Below are positions 16,526 to 25,260 of a stretch of 34,154 nt of DNA, piece by piece. The notes below the pieces were generated by a model that did no database searches, was not told the origin of the DNA, and saw only the letters and a program-made list of their open reading frames with translations. Numbering within the stretch: the stretch's first letter is position 1; each line of letters opens with the position of its first letter. The stretch is taken from positions 1 through 34,154 of the forward strand of contig OMVN01000023.1 in assembly GCA_900314525.1 (NCBI GenBank), written 5' to 3'. The stretch is from an uncultured Eubacteriales bacterium (GTDB lineage Bacteria; Bacillota; Clostridia; Lachnospirales; Lachnospiraceae). A program made the position numbers and the translations under genes.

Positions 16526-17923
16526 ATGGGATTTGTGAAAAAGAAAGGTATCGTGTCAGTAACTGGACTTTTAGCAATTACAATGATAGCTGGAACAGTT
16601 ACGATTAATGCACAGAGTCAGAAAAAAGAAAAATTAAGTATGAATATTCCAGATGCAGGCATCGCTGTAGCATTGAAGAATTATGATAATAAAGATGAGA
16701 ATAAGAAAGCAGAAATATCTGCTATCATGAAAGATAAAGTTAAAGAGGTACAGCCTCAGGCAGAACAGCAGACAGATGCTGCACAGCCAGAGACACAGGC
16801 TCAGACACCTGCACAGACATCAATATATGACACACTTGCGATGTCACAGGTAGAGGATTATGTTAATGTCAGAGCACTTCCTAATACAGATGCTGAAATA
16901 GTGGGCAAGATTTATAATAATTGCGCTGCTACTATAATAGGTACTGAGGGAGATTGGTACAAGATTAAATCAGGAAATGTTGAAGGATATATTAATTCAC
17001 AGTATTTCGTTACTGGAGAGCAGGCAAAAGCTATTGCTACTCAGTGTGGATTTGTGAATGCCACAGTTAAGACTGAGACACTTAACGTAAGAGAAAGCCA
17101 GAACACAGATTCAAGAGTTCTTACACAGTTACCAGAAGGTGAAACGTATGATGTAATACAGTATGGTGACGGATGGGTATACTTAAGTGTAGATGGAGAT
17201 ATCCAGGGATGGGTATCTATGGAATTTGTAGATATTGATGTAAAATATAATACAGCTCTTACATTACAGGAAGAGCAGGAAAAAATTGCTGAGGAGCAGA
17301 AGCGAGCTGAAGAAGCAGCAGAAGCAGAAAGACTTGCCAAAGAAGCTCAGGCACAGAAGGAAGCAGAAGAAGCAAAGAAAGCAAAAGAAGCAGAAGCAGC
17401 AAGAATTAAAGAGCAGGAGAAAAAATCTCAGGCAGCAGCTAATGCAGCTAAGAATGAAACTCCAAAGGCATCATCTAACAATAACTCAAATGCGTCTAAA
17501 CAGGTGAAAGAAGAGCCTGTACAGAGCACAGCAAATGTTGATACATCATCTTCATCAGCACTCAGAAATGCTGTTGTTGCATATGCTTTACAGTTCGTAG
17601 GAAATCCATATGTATATGGTGGTACAAGCCTTACAAATGGTACAGACTGTTCAGGATTCACAATGTCTGTATATGCACACTTTGGTTATGGATTACCACA
17701 CCAGTCAGGATCACAGTCAGGATGTGGTGTAGCAGTTTCAACAAGTTCGTTGTTACCAGGTGACTTATTATTCTACTCAGACGGTAGCGGAAATGGTATT
17801 AGTCACGTTGCATTATATATTGGTAATGGACAGATTGTTCATGCAAGTACACCTGCAACAGGAATCAAGGTTTCTGGTGCATTCTATAGAACACCTATGT
17901 GTGCAGTAAGAATTATCAACTAA
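16526..17923 (+). CDS. Secreted SH3b-NlpC/P60 peptidoglycan hydrolase
   Basis: A 465-residue exported cell-wall enzyme, probably a D,L-endopeptidase that cuts stem peptides. It has a signal peptide (KKKG start, hydrophobic core to about residue 29), then two bacterial SH3 domains (about 112-162 and 185-236) that bind the wall. A Glu/Lys/Ala-rich coiled coil (about 246-305) and an Asn/Ser-rich linker lead to the catalytic NlpC/P60 domain (about 347-465). Cys375 (TDCSGF), His427 (SHVALYIG) and His439 (IVHAS) form the catalytic set. The start follows AGAAAGGA. It has its own promoter and a strong terminator. Confidence 0.95.
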   Translation: MGFVKKKGIVSVTGLLAITMIAGTVTINAQSQKKEKLSMNIPDAGIAVALKNYDNKDENKKAEISAIMKDKVKEVQPQAEQQTDAAQPETQAQTPAQTSIYDTLAMSQVEDYVNVRALPNTDAEIVGKIYNNCAATIIGTEGDWYKIKSGNVEGYINSQYFVTGEQAKAIATQCGFVNATVKTETLNVRESQNTDSRVLTQLPEGETYDVIQYGDGWVYLSVDGDIQGWVSMEFVDIDVKYNTALTLQEEQEKIAEEQKRAEEAAEAERLAKEAQAQKEAEEAKKAKEAEAARIKEQEKKSQAAANAAKNETPKASSNNNSNASKQVKEEPVQSTANVDTSSSSALRNAVVAYALQFVGNPYVYGGTSLTNGTDCSGFTMSVYAHFGYGLPHQSGSQSGCGVAVSTSSLLPGDLLFYSDGSGNGISHVALYIGNGQIVHASTPATGIKVSGAFYRTPMCAVRIIN

Positions 17924-17938
17924 TAAACAGATTATATG

Positions 17939-17975
17939 GCTGTCGTGCCGGGAAACCGGTATGGCAGCTTTTTTT
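17939..17975 (+). terminator. Strong terminator of the NlpC/P60 gene
   Basis: GCTGTCGTGCCGG (17939-17951), loop GAAA and CCGGTATGGCAGC (17956-17968) pair along all 13 positions with wobbles, followed by T7. Confidence 0.93.
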
Positions 17976-18013
17976 GTTGCATGAATTATGCTGATATGAC
18001 GCTAACACTGGCA

Positions 18014-18151
18014 AGGATACAAAAGTTTCGTCCGAAGGGCCTTTTAAGACCGTCGGCACCAAGAGTTGACAGATACATATGTCAGAGCTTAGTGTCCGTT
18101 ACGAGGCTTAAAGAACGGGAGCGTGTCTCTGAGGACGCCCTTTTGTATCCT
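18014..18151 (+). ncRNA. Candidate structured RNA upstream of hpf, possibly raiA-type
   Basis: AGGATACAAAAG (18014-18025) and CTTTTGTATCCT (18140-18151) form a perfect 12-bp closing stem around about 114 bases. That interior is visibly richer in G+C than its surroundings. Internal complementary pairs include CCGA/TCGG, TGACA/TGTCA (near 18066-18085), CCGTT/AACGG and GCGT/ACGC. No convincing reading frame with a ribosome binding site crosses it. A family of structured RNAs called raiA is known upstream of raiA/hpf genes in Gram-positive bacteria, and hpf is the next gene here. The family assignment is therefore suggested by position and not demonstrated by a covariance model. 6S RNA is the main alternative. 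Flanking bases 17990-18165 may belong to it. Confidence 0.6.
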
Positions 18152-18231
18152 ATATTTTGTTAAAACTGCACAATGGAACACGACCCTCTATATTTGTCAA
18201 CAACATCTTATTAACAATCAAATGTAGATGA

Positions 18232-18351
18232 TGTGGATAAATCTGAGGCAAAATCTGTCAGAATATGGCGTAATAAAGCAATATGTTCACTTATACACCA
18301 CATTATCCACATTATCCACAGAAAAATCAGTGAATATGCATTGGTGTAAAA
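18232..18351. promoter_or_regulatory. DnaA box cluster
   Basis: There are three perfect DnaA boxes (TTATCCACA): one reversed at 18232-18240 and two in direct tandem at 18303-18311 and 18312-18320. Near-matches are TTATACACC at 18291-18299 and, reversed, TTTTACACC at 18343-18351. All lie in non-coding DNA between the candidate RNA and the hpf promoter. No dnaA or dnaN gene is nearby. Confidence 0.85.
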
Positions 18352-18360
18352 GTGGAAAAA

Positions 18361-18495
18361 TGTTTGTGAGTTTTTAATGAAAAGTGAAAATCTGACAAAA
18401 AACTATTGACAGACATATGATTAAACAGGGAATGGAAGAAAGGATTTGATTTAGAAAAAAGTTATAAAAAACATGTGTATAATGACTAAAATTTG
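18361..18495. other. AT-rich non-coding stretch beside the DnaA boxes
   Basis: This 135-base stretch contains no reading frame with a ribosome binding site. It is very A/T-rich and contains isolated TTGACA (near 18405) and TATAAT (18478-18483) hexamers that are not correctly spaced with each other. Apart from base composition nothing specific was recognised. Confidence 0.5.
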
Positions 18496-18524
18496 TTGAA
18501 AAAAATCTCTGGAATTGTTATAAT
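18496..18524 (+). promoter_or_regulatory. Promoter of hpf
   Basis: TTGAAA (18496-18501), 17 bases and TATAAT (18519-18524) with a TGT extension. Predicted start near 18531. Confidence 0.82.
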
Positions 18525-18546
18525 TAGTACATAAATATTTGATTGA

Positions 18547-18599
18547 AGGTGTCAGATATTTATGTGATAAGGAGGGTGATTAGAACACCTGATTTATCA
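18547..18599 (+). promoter_or_regulatory. hpf leader with alternative hairpins and an unused AAGGAGG
   Basis: AGGTGT (18547-18552) can pair with ACACCT (18585-18590). Alternatively TGATAA (18565-18570) pairs with TTATCA (18594-18599) around an AGGGTG/CACCT inner stem. Both forms enclose or pair with a strong AAGGAGG at 18569-18575. That site has no well-spaced start codon; a GTG follows it with zero spacing. Confidence 0.45.
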
Positions 18600-18624
18600 A
18601 TAATGGGAAAAGGAGATGGACAGC

Positions 18625-19152
18625 ATGAGATACGTTATTACAGGTAAAAACATTGATGTTACAGAGGGATTAAGGAACGCAGTTCAGGAGAAAATTGGAA
18701 AATTAGAGAAATACTTTACAGCTGATACAGAGGTTTATGTTACTCTTAGCGTAGAGAAAGAGAGACAGAAGATAGAGGTTACTATTCCTGTCAAAGGTAA
18801 TATAATCAGATCAGAACAGGTAAGCAGTGATATGTATGTATCAATTGATTTGGTTGAAGAGATAATTGAGAGACAATTGAAAAAATATAAGAATAAGATC
18901 ATTGATAAGAAACAGGCAAGAGATAATTTTAATCAGGCATTCATTGAGAAAGATTACGATGAAGATGATTCAGTTAAGATTATCAGAACTAAGAAATTTG
19001 GAATTAAGCCGATGGATCCTGAAGAAGCATGTATTCAGATGGAACTCTTAGGACATAATTTCTATGTATTCTCTAATTCAGATACAGATGAAGTTAATGT
19101 AGTATACAAGAGAAAAGGCAATACATATGGTCTTATTGAACCAGAGTTTTAA
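18625..19152 (+). CDS. hpf: Ribosome hibernation promoting factor, long form
   Basis: It binds the 30S subunit and pairs 70S ribosomes into inactive 100S dimers in slow growth. The 175-residue product has the N-terminal RaiA/HPF domain (about 1-95, MRYVITGKNIDVTEGLR onward). A charged linker leads to the C-terminal dimerisation domain (about 115-175, KFGIKPMDPEEACIQMELLGH) that defines long HPF. The frame also opens at an ATG at 18616, but that codon touches the AGGAG ribosome binding site. The ATG at 18625 is nine bases away, and homologues start MRY. It has its own promoter, leader and terminator, and secA follows on a separate promoter. Confidence 0.95.
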   Translation: MRYVITGKNIDVTEGLRNAVQEKIGKLEKYFTADTEVYVTLSVEKERQKIEVTIPVKGNIIRSEQVSSDMYVSIDLVEEIIERQLKKYKNKIIDKKQARDNFNQAFIEKDYDEDDSVKIIRTKKFGIKPMDPEEACIQMELLGHNFYVFSNSDTDEVNVVYKRKGNTYGLIEPEF

Positions 19153-19168
19153 ATAATAATTGATTATG

Positions 19169-19198
19169 AGCTGTCCACGAATTGTGGGCAGCTTTTTT
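19169..19198 (+). terminator. Terminator of hpf
   Basis: AGCTGTCCAC (19169-19178), loop GAATT and GTGGGCAGCT (19184-19193) form a 10-bp stem with one G-U pair followed by T6. Confidence 0.92.
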
Positions 19199-19259
19199 AT
19201 GAAAATAGAGTAATATGGCATATATGGTGGGGATAGGACAACTTTTTTTGCCATAAATA

Positions 19260-19288
19260 TTGAATAAAATGCATAAAAGTGTTAGAAT
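19260..19288 (+). promoter_or_regulatory. Probable promoter of secA
   Basis: TTGAAT (19260-19265), a 17-base spacer and TAGAAT (19283-19288), about 60 bases before the secA start. Confidence 0.55.
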
Positions 19289-19348
19289 TGAGTGAAAAAT
19301 TAAATTGGATTACTTTATTTATCCATGAGAAAGATTAGGAGATTTACA

Positions 19349-21925
19349 ATGGGTCTTGTATCAAAAGTATTTGGAACACATAGCGAGAGAGAAATCAATC
19401 GTATTAAGCCGGTTGTTAAGAAGATAGTTGCACTTAGACCGGAAATGATGGAATTAAGTGATGATCAGTTAAGAGATAAAACAGAGGAGTTTAAGAAGAG
19501 ATTATCAGAGGATGAGACACTTGATGACTTATTACCAGAGGCATATGCAGTAGTAAGAGAGGCAGCAAGAAGAGTCTTAGGCACAGAACATTATGAATGC
19601 CAGCTTATGGGTGGTATTATTTTACATCAGGGAAGAATCGCTGAGATGAAAACTGGTGAAGGTAAGACACAGACATGTCTTCTTCCAGCATATTTGAATG
19701 CATTAGATGGGAAGGGTGTCCATGTTGTAACTGTCAACGATTACCTTGCACATCGTGATGCGGAGTGGATGGGACAGGTACATAGATTCCTTGGACTTAC
19801 AGTAGGATGTGTATTAAATGACATGGAAAATGATGCCAGAAGAGATGCATACAACTGTGATATTACATATATTACAAATAATGAATTAGGTTTTGATTAC
19901 TTAAGAGATAACATGGTTATCTACAAAAAGGAACTTGTTCAGAGAGGTCTTAATTTTGCCATCGTGGATGAGGTGGATTCAGTTCTTATCGATGAGGCAA
20001 GAACACCACTTATTATTTCAGGACAGAGTGGAAAATCAACAAAACTTTATGAGACATGTGATATACTTGCTCATCAGTTAAAGAGGGGTAAGGAAAGTGC
20101 TGAACTTACAAAGATGGCCGCCATCATGAAGGAAGAAATTGAAGAGGATGGCGATTTCATAGTCAATGAGAAGGATAGAGTAGTTAACCTTACAGCAGAA
20201 GGTGTTAAGAAGGTTGAGAAATTCTTTAGCATAGAAAACCTTGCAGATCCTGAAAACCTTGAAATACAGCACAACGTAATTCTTGCACTCAGAGCTAATA
20301 ACTTAATGTTCAAGGATAAGGATTATGTAGTTAAAGATGATGAAGTTCTTATAGTAGACGAATTCACAGGTCGTATTATGCCAGGTAGAAGATATTCTGA
20401 TGGTCTTCATCAGGCCATAGAGGCAAAGGAACATGTTAAGGTTAATAGAGAGAGCAAGACACTTGCAACAATTACATTCCAGAATTTCTTTAATAAATAT
20501 AATAAGAAATGTGGTATGACAGGTACAGCTCTTACAGAGGAACAGGAATTTAGAAATATTTATGGAATGGACGTTGTTGAAGTTCCAACAAACAGACCAA
20601 TTGCCAGAATAGACAAAGAAGATGCTGTTTATAAGACAAAGAAAGGCAAGTTAAATGCCATCGTCAATGAAATTGTAGAGACACACAAGACTGGACAGCC
20701 AGTATTAGTTGGTACTATTACAATTGATTCTTCAGAGGAAATTAGCAGTCTTTTAAAGAAAAAAGGAATTCAGCATAATGTCTTAAATGCAAAGTTCCAT
20801 GAATTAGAGGCAGAAATTGTTGCACAGGCTGGTATATTTGGAGCAGTAACAATTGCAACAAATATGGCAGGACGTGGTACTGATATTAAACTTGATGATG
20901 AGTCGAAAAAGGCTGGAGGATTAAAGATTATCGGTACAGAGCGACATGAGTCAAGACGTATTGACAATCAGCTCCGTGGACGTGCAGGTAGACAGGGTGA
21001 TCCTGGACAGTCACAATTCTTCATCTCTCTTGAAGATGATCTTATGAGACTTTTCGGATCAGAAAAACTCATGAAGACATTTAATGCACTTGGCATAGAT
21101 GAAAACGAACCCATTGCACATGGAATGTTATCAAGAACAATCGAAAAGGCACAGAAGAGAATAGAGGGAAATAACTACGGAATCAGAAAGAATTTGTTAG
21201 AATATGATCAGGTTAACAATGATCAAAGAGAGACAATCTATGCTGAGAGAAGAAAAGTCTTAGATGGTGACAACATGAGAGATTCTATTTATAAGATGAT
21301 TACAGATGTTGTCGAGAGCAAAGTAGATATGTGTATTTCTGATGATCAGCCAGCATCAGAGTGGAATCTTGTTGAACTTAATGAATTAATGCTTCCAATA
21401 TTCCCATTTGACGTTATCGAATTAGACGATGAGCAGCTTAAGAAATTCAAGAAAGCAGATATGGTTCAGTATCTCAAAGAGAAGGCTGTTAAATTATATG
21501 AGGCAAAAGAAGCTGAATTCCCAGAACAGGAACAGATAAGAGAATTAGAGAGAGTTATTCTTCTCAAAGTAATTGATAGAAAATGGATGGATCATATTGA
21601 TGATATGGACCAGCTTCGTACAGGTATTGGTCTTCAGGCATATGGACAGAGGGATCCTGTTGTAGAATACAGAATGGTAGGATTTGATATGTTTAATGAA
21701 ATGACATATGCTATCATGGAAGATACAGTTAAATCACTGCTTCATGTTAAAGTAGAGCAGAAGATTGAAAGAGAACAGGTTGCAAAGGTAACAGGTACAA
21801 ATAAAGATGAATCTACAGTAAAGGCTCCAAAGAAGAGAGAACAGGCTAAGATTTATCCAAATGATCCATGTCCATGCGGAAGTGGATTAAAATATAAACA
21901 GTGTCATGGTAAGAAGGTGATTTAA
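19349..21925 (+). CDS. secA: Protein translocase ATPase SecA
   Basis: The motor that pushes preproteins through SecYEG. At 858 residues it has Walker A GEGKT (about 103-107), the DEAD-type Walker B followed by [11 protein letters not shown], the [11 protein letters not shown] segment and [12 protein letters not shown] motif VI. It also has the helical scaffold region and a C-terminal zinc motif [13 protein letters not shown], which binds SecB or ribosomes in other species. The frame is open from an ATG at 19325, but AGGAG at 19337-19341 lies seven bases before the ATG at 19349, and SecA proteins usually start MGLV. prfB starts directly after the stop. Confidence 0.97.
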   Translation: MGLVSKVFGTHSEREINRIKPVVKKIVALRPEMMELSDDQLRDKTEEFKKRLSEDETLDDLLPEAYAVVREAARRVLGTEHYECQLMGGIILHQGRIAEMKTGEGKTQTCLLPAYLNALDGKGVHVVTVNDYLAHRDAEWMGQVHRFLGLTVGCVLNDMENDARRDAYNCDITYITNNELGFDYLRDNMVIYKKELVQRGLNFAIVDEVDSVLIDEARTPLIISGQSGKSTKLYETCDILAHQLKRGKESAELTKMAAIMKEEIEEDGDFIVNEKDRVVNLTAEGVKKVEKFFSIENLADPENLEIQHNVILALRANNLMFKDKDYVVKDDEVLIVDEFTGRIMPGRRYSDGLHQAIEAKEHVKVNRESKTLATITFQNFFNKYNKKCGMTGTALTEEQEFRNIYGMDVVEVPTNRPIARIDKEDAVYKTKKGKLNAIVNEIVETHKTGQPVLVGTITIDSSEEISSLLKKKGIQHNVLNAKFHELEAEIVAQAGIFGAVTIATNMAGRGTDIKLDDESKKAGGLKIIGTERHESRRIDNQLRGRAGRQGDPGQSQFFISLEDDLMRLFGSEKLMKTFNALGIDENEPIAHGMLSRTIEKAQKRIEGNNYGIRKNLLEYDQVNNDQRETIYAERRKVLDGDNMRDSIYKMITDVVESKVDMCISDDQPASEWNLVELNELMLPIFPFDVIELDDEQLKKFKKADMVQYLKEKAVKLYEAKEAEFPEQEQIRELERVILLKVIDRKWMDHIDDMDQLRTGIGLQAYGQRDPVVEYRMVGFDMFNEMTYAIMEDTVKSLLHVKVEQKIEREQVAKVTGTNKDESTVKAPKKREQAKIYPNDPCPCGSGLKYKQCHGKKVI

Positions 21926-23036
21926 GTGGTTGAATTAGAACAGTACAAATACGATCTTGCTCAATATGATAATGCACTTAATGAATTGAGGGATTCCCTT
22001 TGACTTAGCGTCAAAGGGACAAAAGATAGAAGAATTAGAGAGAACAATGGAGGCACCTGGATTCTGGGATGACGCAGAGAAGGCTCAGAAGTATGTGCTT
22101 GAGCTGAATGCTCTTAAGAGTGATATCACTAAGTTTAGTGATCTTCACTCTGAATATGAGGATTTAATGACACTCATCGAGATGGGATTTGAGGAAAATG
22201 ATCAGGCCATTGTAGAAGAGGTTGAAAGCGAGTATAACAAGTTTATATCTGATTATGAATCACTTAAGATTTCCACACTATTGTCAGATGAATATGATGG
22301 TTATGGTGCTATTCTTACACTCCATGCTGGAGCAGGCGGAACAGAGTCGTGTGACTGGACAGAGATGCTCTCTAGAATGTACAGAAGATATGCAGATAAG
22401 AAGGGCTTTGGTGTTGAAATACTGGACTTTCTCGTTGGAGATGAGGCAGGAATGAAATCTGTTACTATGCAGATAAATGGACAGAATGCTTTTGGGTATC
22501 TCAAGTCTGAGAAAGGTGTTCACAGACTTGTTAGAATTTCACCGTTTAATGCGGCAGGAAAAAGGCAGACCTCATTCGCATCCTGCGATGTTATGCCAGA
22601 TATAGAAGAGGATCTTGATATTGAGATAAATGAAGATGACTTAAAAATTGACACATACAGAAGTAGTGGTGCTGGTGGACAGCATATTAACAAGACTTCA
22701 TCAGCAGTTAGAATTACACATCTTCCTACTGGAATAGTTGTGCAGTGTCAGAATGAGAGATCGCAGTTTCAAAATAAAGATAAAGCGATGCAGATGTTAA
22801 AGGCAAAGTTATATCTTTTGAAAAAGGAAGCCAATGCTGAAAAGATATTAGATATCAGAGGCGAAGTTAAGGAAATTAATTTTGGAAATCAGATAAGATC
22901 CTATGTAATGCAGCCATATACAATGGTTAAGGACCACAGGACTAATTTTGAGACAGGAAATGTAGGTGCAGTTCTTGATGGCGATTTGGATCCGTTTATT
23001 ATTGAGTATTTAAAGTGGAAAAATTTAAAGAAATAG
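21926..23036 (+). CDS. prfB: Peptide chain release factor 2, programmed +1 frameshift
   Basis: RF2 ends translation at UGA and UAA. A GTG start at 21926 follows AAGGTG by six bases. After 25 codons the frame meets CTT TGA C (22001-22003 is the stop), and a +1 shift at CTT resumes at GAC (22002). The joined product, 21926-22000 plus 22002-23036, is 369 residues. In that numbering the UGA-reading SPF motif falls at 205-207 and the catalytic GGQ at 250-252, the same positions as in E. coli RF2, which supports the joining. The upstream Shine-Dalgarno-like stimulator GAGGG is five bases from CTT. The site lies in a 10-bp hairpin. This is autoregulation: low RF2 slows UGA reading and favours the shift. 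Confidence 0.96.
21995..22019 (+). promoter_or_regulatory. Hairpin enclosing the prfB frameshift site
   Basis: TCCCTTTGAC (21995-22004) and GTCAAAGGGA (22010-22019) form a perfect 10-bp stem with loop TTAGC. The slippery CTT, the TGA stop and the first +1 codon all lie in its 5' arm. Confidence 0.7.
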
Positions 23037-23048
23037 CTGGAGGCATAT

Positions 23049-23408
23049 ATGAAGATTGAATTTCTGATTTTTGAACTTGATAATCAAAAATATGGAATAG
23101 AAGTGAAGTATGTGCAGCAGATTTTGAGACATTCGGTTAAAGAGGATGAAAGCAATCTCATAGACCTAAGAAAGATATTTGGATTAGACAGCAGCTCTGC
23201 AGGACAGTCGGTAAGGCTTACGTATAAAGGCAGAATATTCAGAATAAGAACTGACGCGGTTTATGAGATAAGATCATTTGATAAATCTGAAGTAGACAGA
23301 ATAAAAAAGAACAATTATATAGACAAACTATTTTACAGCGCAATACAGACAGATGATGGAATTATAGTGAATCTAGATATAGAAGAATTGCTAAACACGC
23401 TCTCATAA
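23049..23408 (+). CDS. Small CheW-like domain protein
   Basis: A 119-residue soluble protein. Its start, FLIFELDNQKYGIEVKYVQQILR, matches the first strands of CheW (a short polar turn, then YGI and a V..IL helix). A later NLIDLRKIFGL segment fits the hydrophobic P-D/L-R pattern of that fold. The rest is divergent, and the usual CheW length (about 140-160) is not reached. It could be a degenerate coupling or scaffold protein for a receptor array, perhaps serving the receptor at 2768-4102; that link is only a guess. The start follows CTGGAGG, 12 bases after prfB. The terminator overlaps its stop codon. Confidence 0.6.
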   Translation: MKIEFLIFELDNQKYGIEVKYVQQILRHSVKEDESNLIDLRKIFGLDSSSAGQSVRLTYKGRIFRIRTDAVYEIRSFDKSEVDRIKKNNYIDKLFYSAIQTDDGIIVNLDIEELLNTLS

Positions 23409-23423
23409 GGGGCGTGTTTTTTT
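23393..23423 (+). terminator. Terminator after the CheW-like gene
   Basis: AAACACGC (23393-23400) and GCGTGTTT (23412-23419) pair perfectly over 8 bp and run into a T-tract. The stem begins within the last codons of the gene. Confidence 0.85.
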
Positions 23424-23453
23424 ATACAATTGAGGAAGTATATAAAAATGTAC

Positions 23454-23482
23454 TTGCAATGTAGTTAAATTTGTGTTAAAAT
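23454..23482 (+). promoter_or_regulatory. Promoter of the ACT regulator-hom operon
   Basis: TTGCAA (23454-23459), 17 bases and TAAAAT (23477-23482) with a TGT extension. The predicted transcript begins near 23489, at the base of a hairpin: TGTC (23489-23492) with GACA (23517-23520), and inside it AAAAAC with GTTTTT. Confidence 0.6.
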
Positions 23483-23548
23483 TCTGTCTGTCAAAAACAA
23501 CTGTTTTTTTAGGAAAGACAGTTAATATTATATTAGAGGTTTTTATAT

Positions 23549-23992
23549 ATGGCAGATGATAATAAGTATTATGTGCTTAAGAAGAAAGCAGTACCTGAGG
23601 TTCTCTTAAAGGTTGTAGAAGCCAAGAGACTGATAGAAACAGGGAAGGCAATGTCGGTACAAGAGGCAGCTGATATAACGGGAATAAGCAGAAGTTCATT
23701 TTATAAGTACAAAGATGATATTTTCCCATTCCACGATGATGCCAGAGGCAAAACGATTACATTTGTGCTTCAGATGGACGATGAGCCAGGTTTGCTTTCA
23801 GGGGTATTAAAATTGATTGCGGAGTTTAATGCAAACATTCTTACAATACATCAGACAATACCTGTAAACAGCATGGCAACTCTTACAATAAGTATAGAGG
23901 TGGGACCAAATACAAAAGATGTTTCGGAAATGATAGATGCCATTGAATCAAAAGATGGTGTCCATTATATAAAGATTTTAGCCAGAGAATAA
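23549..23992 (+). CDS. UPF0735-type ACT domain regulator (PheB-like)
   Basis: A 147-residue cytoplasmic protein. Residues about 37-62 form a helix-turn-helix-like segment (MSVQEAADITGISRSSFYKYKDDIF). Residues about 70-147 form an ACT domain (ITFVLQMDDEPGLLSGVLKLI...) of the kind that binds amino acids. Proteins of this family are commonly encoded next to hom or thr genes in Firmicutes. Here it is 32 bases before hom, so a role in sensing an aspartate-family or aromatic amino acid is likely but not shown by sequence. The start follows a modest AGAGG site. Confidence 0.88.
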   Translation: MADDNKYYVLKKKAVPEVLLKVVEAKRLIETGKAMSVQEAADITGISRSSFYKYKDDIFPFHDDARGKTITFVLQMDDEPGLLSGVLKLIAEFNANILTIHQTIPVNSMATLTISIEVGPNTKDVSEMIDAIESKDGVHYIKILARE

Positions 23993-24024
23993 ACACATTT
24001 TAAAGAGCAGAAAGGATAATAGAA

Positions 24025-25239
24025 ATGGTAAACGTTGCAGTATTAGGATATGGTACAGTAGGTTCAGGAGTAGTAGAGGTTATTAAGACAAATAAAGCTA
24101 TTGTTGATAAAAAAGCAGGTCAGGAAATCAATGTAAAATATGTTCTTGATCTTAGAGAATTTCCTGGAGATTCTGTAATGGATATTCTTGTCCATGACTA
24201 TAATGATATATTAAACGACCCTGAAGTTGAAGTAATAGCAGAGGTTATGGGTGGAGTTGAGCCAGCATATACATTTGTAAAGGCGGCACTTGAAAAAGGA
24301 AAGAGTGTATGTACATCAAATAAGGAACTTGTTGCAAAACATGGTCCAGAATTAATAAATATTGCAAGAGAGCATAACAGAAACTTCCTTTTTGAGGCAA
24401 GTGTAGGTGGTGGAATCCCAGTTATCAGACCACTTAATGAGTGTATTACAGCTGATGAGATAAACAGCATTACAGGTATATTGAATGGTACAACTAATTA
24501 TATTTTAACAAAGATGAGTAAAGAAGGACTCGATTTTGATACAGTTCTTAAAGAAGCACAGGCTCTTGGATATGCAGAGAGAAATCCTTCAGCAGATGTA
24601 GACGGATTTGATGCATGTAGAAAGATAGCAATTCTTTCTTCTCTTGCATATGGAAAGAGTGTTAATTTTGAAGATATCTACACAGAAGGAATTACAAAAA
24701 TTTCAGATACTGATTTTAAGTATGCAAATAAACTTGGAAAATCAGTTAAGCTTTTTGGCAAGGCTGAAAAAGCTGGAGATAAGATAAACGTCTTTGTTGC
24801 ACCAGTAATGATTGGAAAAGATCATCCGCTTTTCAGCGTAGATGGAGTATTCAATGCAATCCTTGTTAATGGTAATGTACTTGGAGATGTAATGTTCTAC
24901 GGTAGCGGAGCAGGAAAACTTCCTACAGCATCTGCAGTAGTATCAGATATAGTTGATGCAGTAAGAAATTTAAACAATACAGCATATGTTGATTGGTCTA
25001 CAGAAAAATTAGAGCTTGCAGATATCAAAGAATCAGAGAAGAAATTCTTTGTAAGAGTTTCAGGAGACAAGGCTTCAAAAGAAGCAGAGATCAATAAGTC
25101 ATTTGGAAATGTAGAATATGTTGTTGCTGATGATGTAAATGGAGAGTTTGCATTTGTGACAGATGCTATGAAAGAAAAGGATTTTGAAGAGGCAGCATCT
25201 TCAATTGATGGAATGATTACAAGAATCAGAATGGAATAG
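24025..25239 (+). CDS. hom: Homoserine dehydrogenase
   Basis: It reduces aspartate semialdehyde to homoserine in the threonine and methionine branch, upstream of the O-acetylhomoserine used by MetY. The 404-residue protein has the NAD(P)-binding loop GYGTVGSG (8-15), the substrate-site segment GILNGTTNYILTKM and a YAERNPSADVDGFDA motif. A C-terminal ACT domain (about 345-404) usually mediates feedback by threonine. It is co-transcribed with the ACT regulator. It ends at a strong terminator shared with convergent tex. Confidence 0.96.
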   Translation: MVNVAVLGYGTVGSGVVEVIKTNKAIVDKKAGQEINVKYVLDLREFPGDSVMDILVHDYNDILNDPEVEVIAEVMGGVEPAYTFVKAALEKGKSVCTSNKELVAKHGPELINIAREHNRNFLFEASVGGGIPVIRPLNECITADEINSITGILNGTTNYILTKMSKEGLDFDTVLKEAQALGYAERNPSADVDGFDACRKIAILSSLAYGKSVNFEDIYTEGITKISDTDFKYANKLGKSVKLFGKAEKAGDKINVFVAPVMIGKDHPLFSVDGVFNAILVNGNVLGDVMFYGSGAGKLPTASAVVSDIVDAVRNLNNTAYVDWSTEKLELADIKESEKKFFVRVSGDKASKEAEINKSFGNVEYVVADDVNGEFAFVTDAMKEKDFEEAASSIDGMITRIRME

Positions 25240-25260
25240 AATTATAAAATGCAATGAAAA

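Noticed and set aside
17936-18163. 75-residue open frame after the NlpC/P60 gene
   Set aside because: It begins inside the terminator, has no ribosome binding site and runs through the candidate structured RNA.
18232-18530. Chromosomal origin oriC
   Set aside because: DnaA boxes and AT-rich DNA are present, but dnaA, dnaN, rpmH and gidA are absent. GC skew could not be computed.
22001-22003. prfB read as a pseudogene because of the early TGA
   Set aside because: CTT TGA C with a +1 shift restores the full RF2 frame, with SPF and GGQ at the expected positions.
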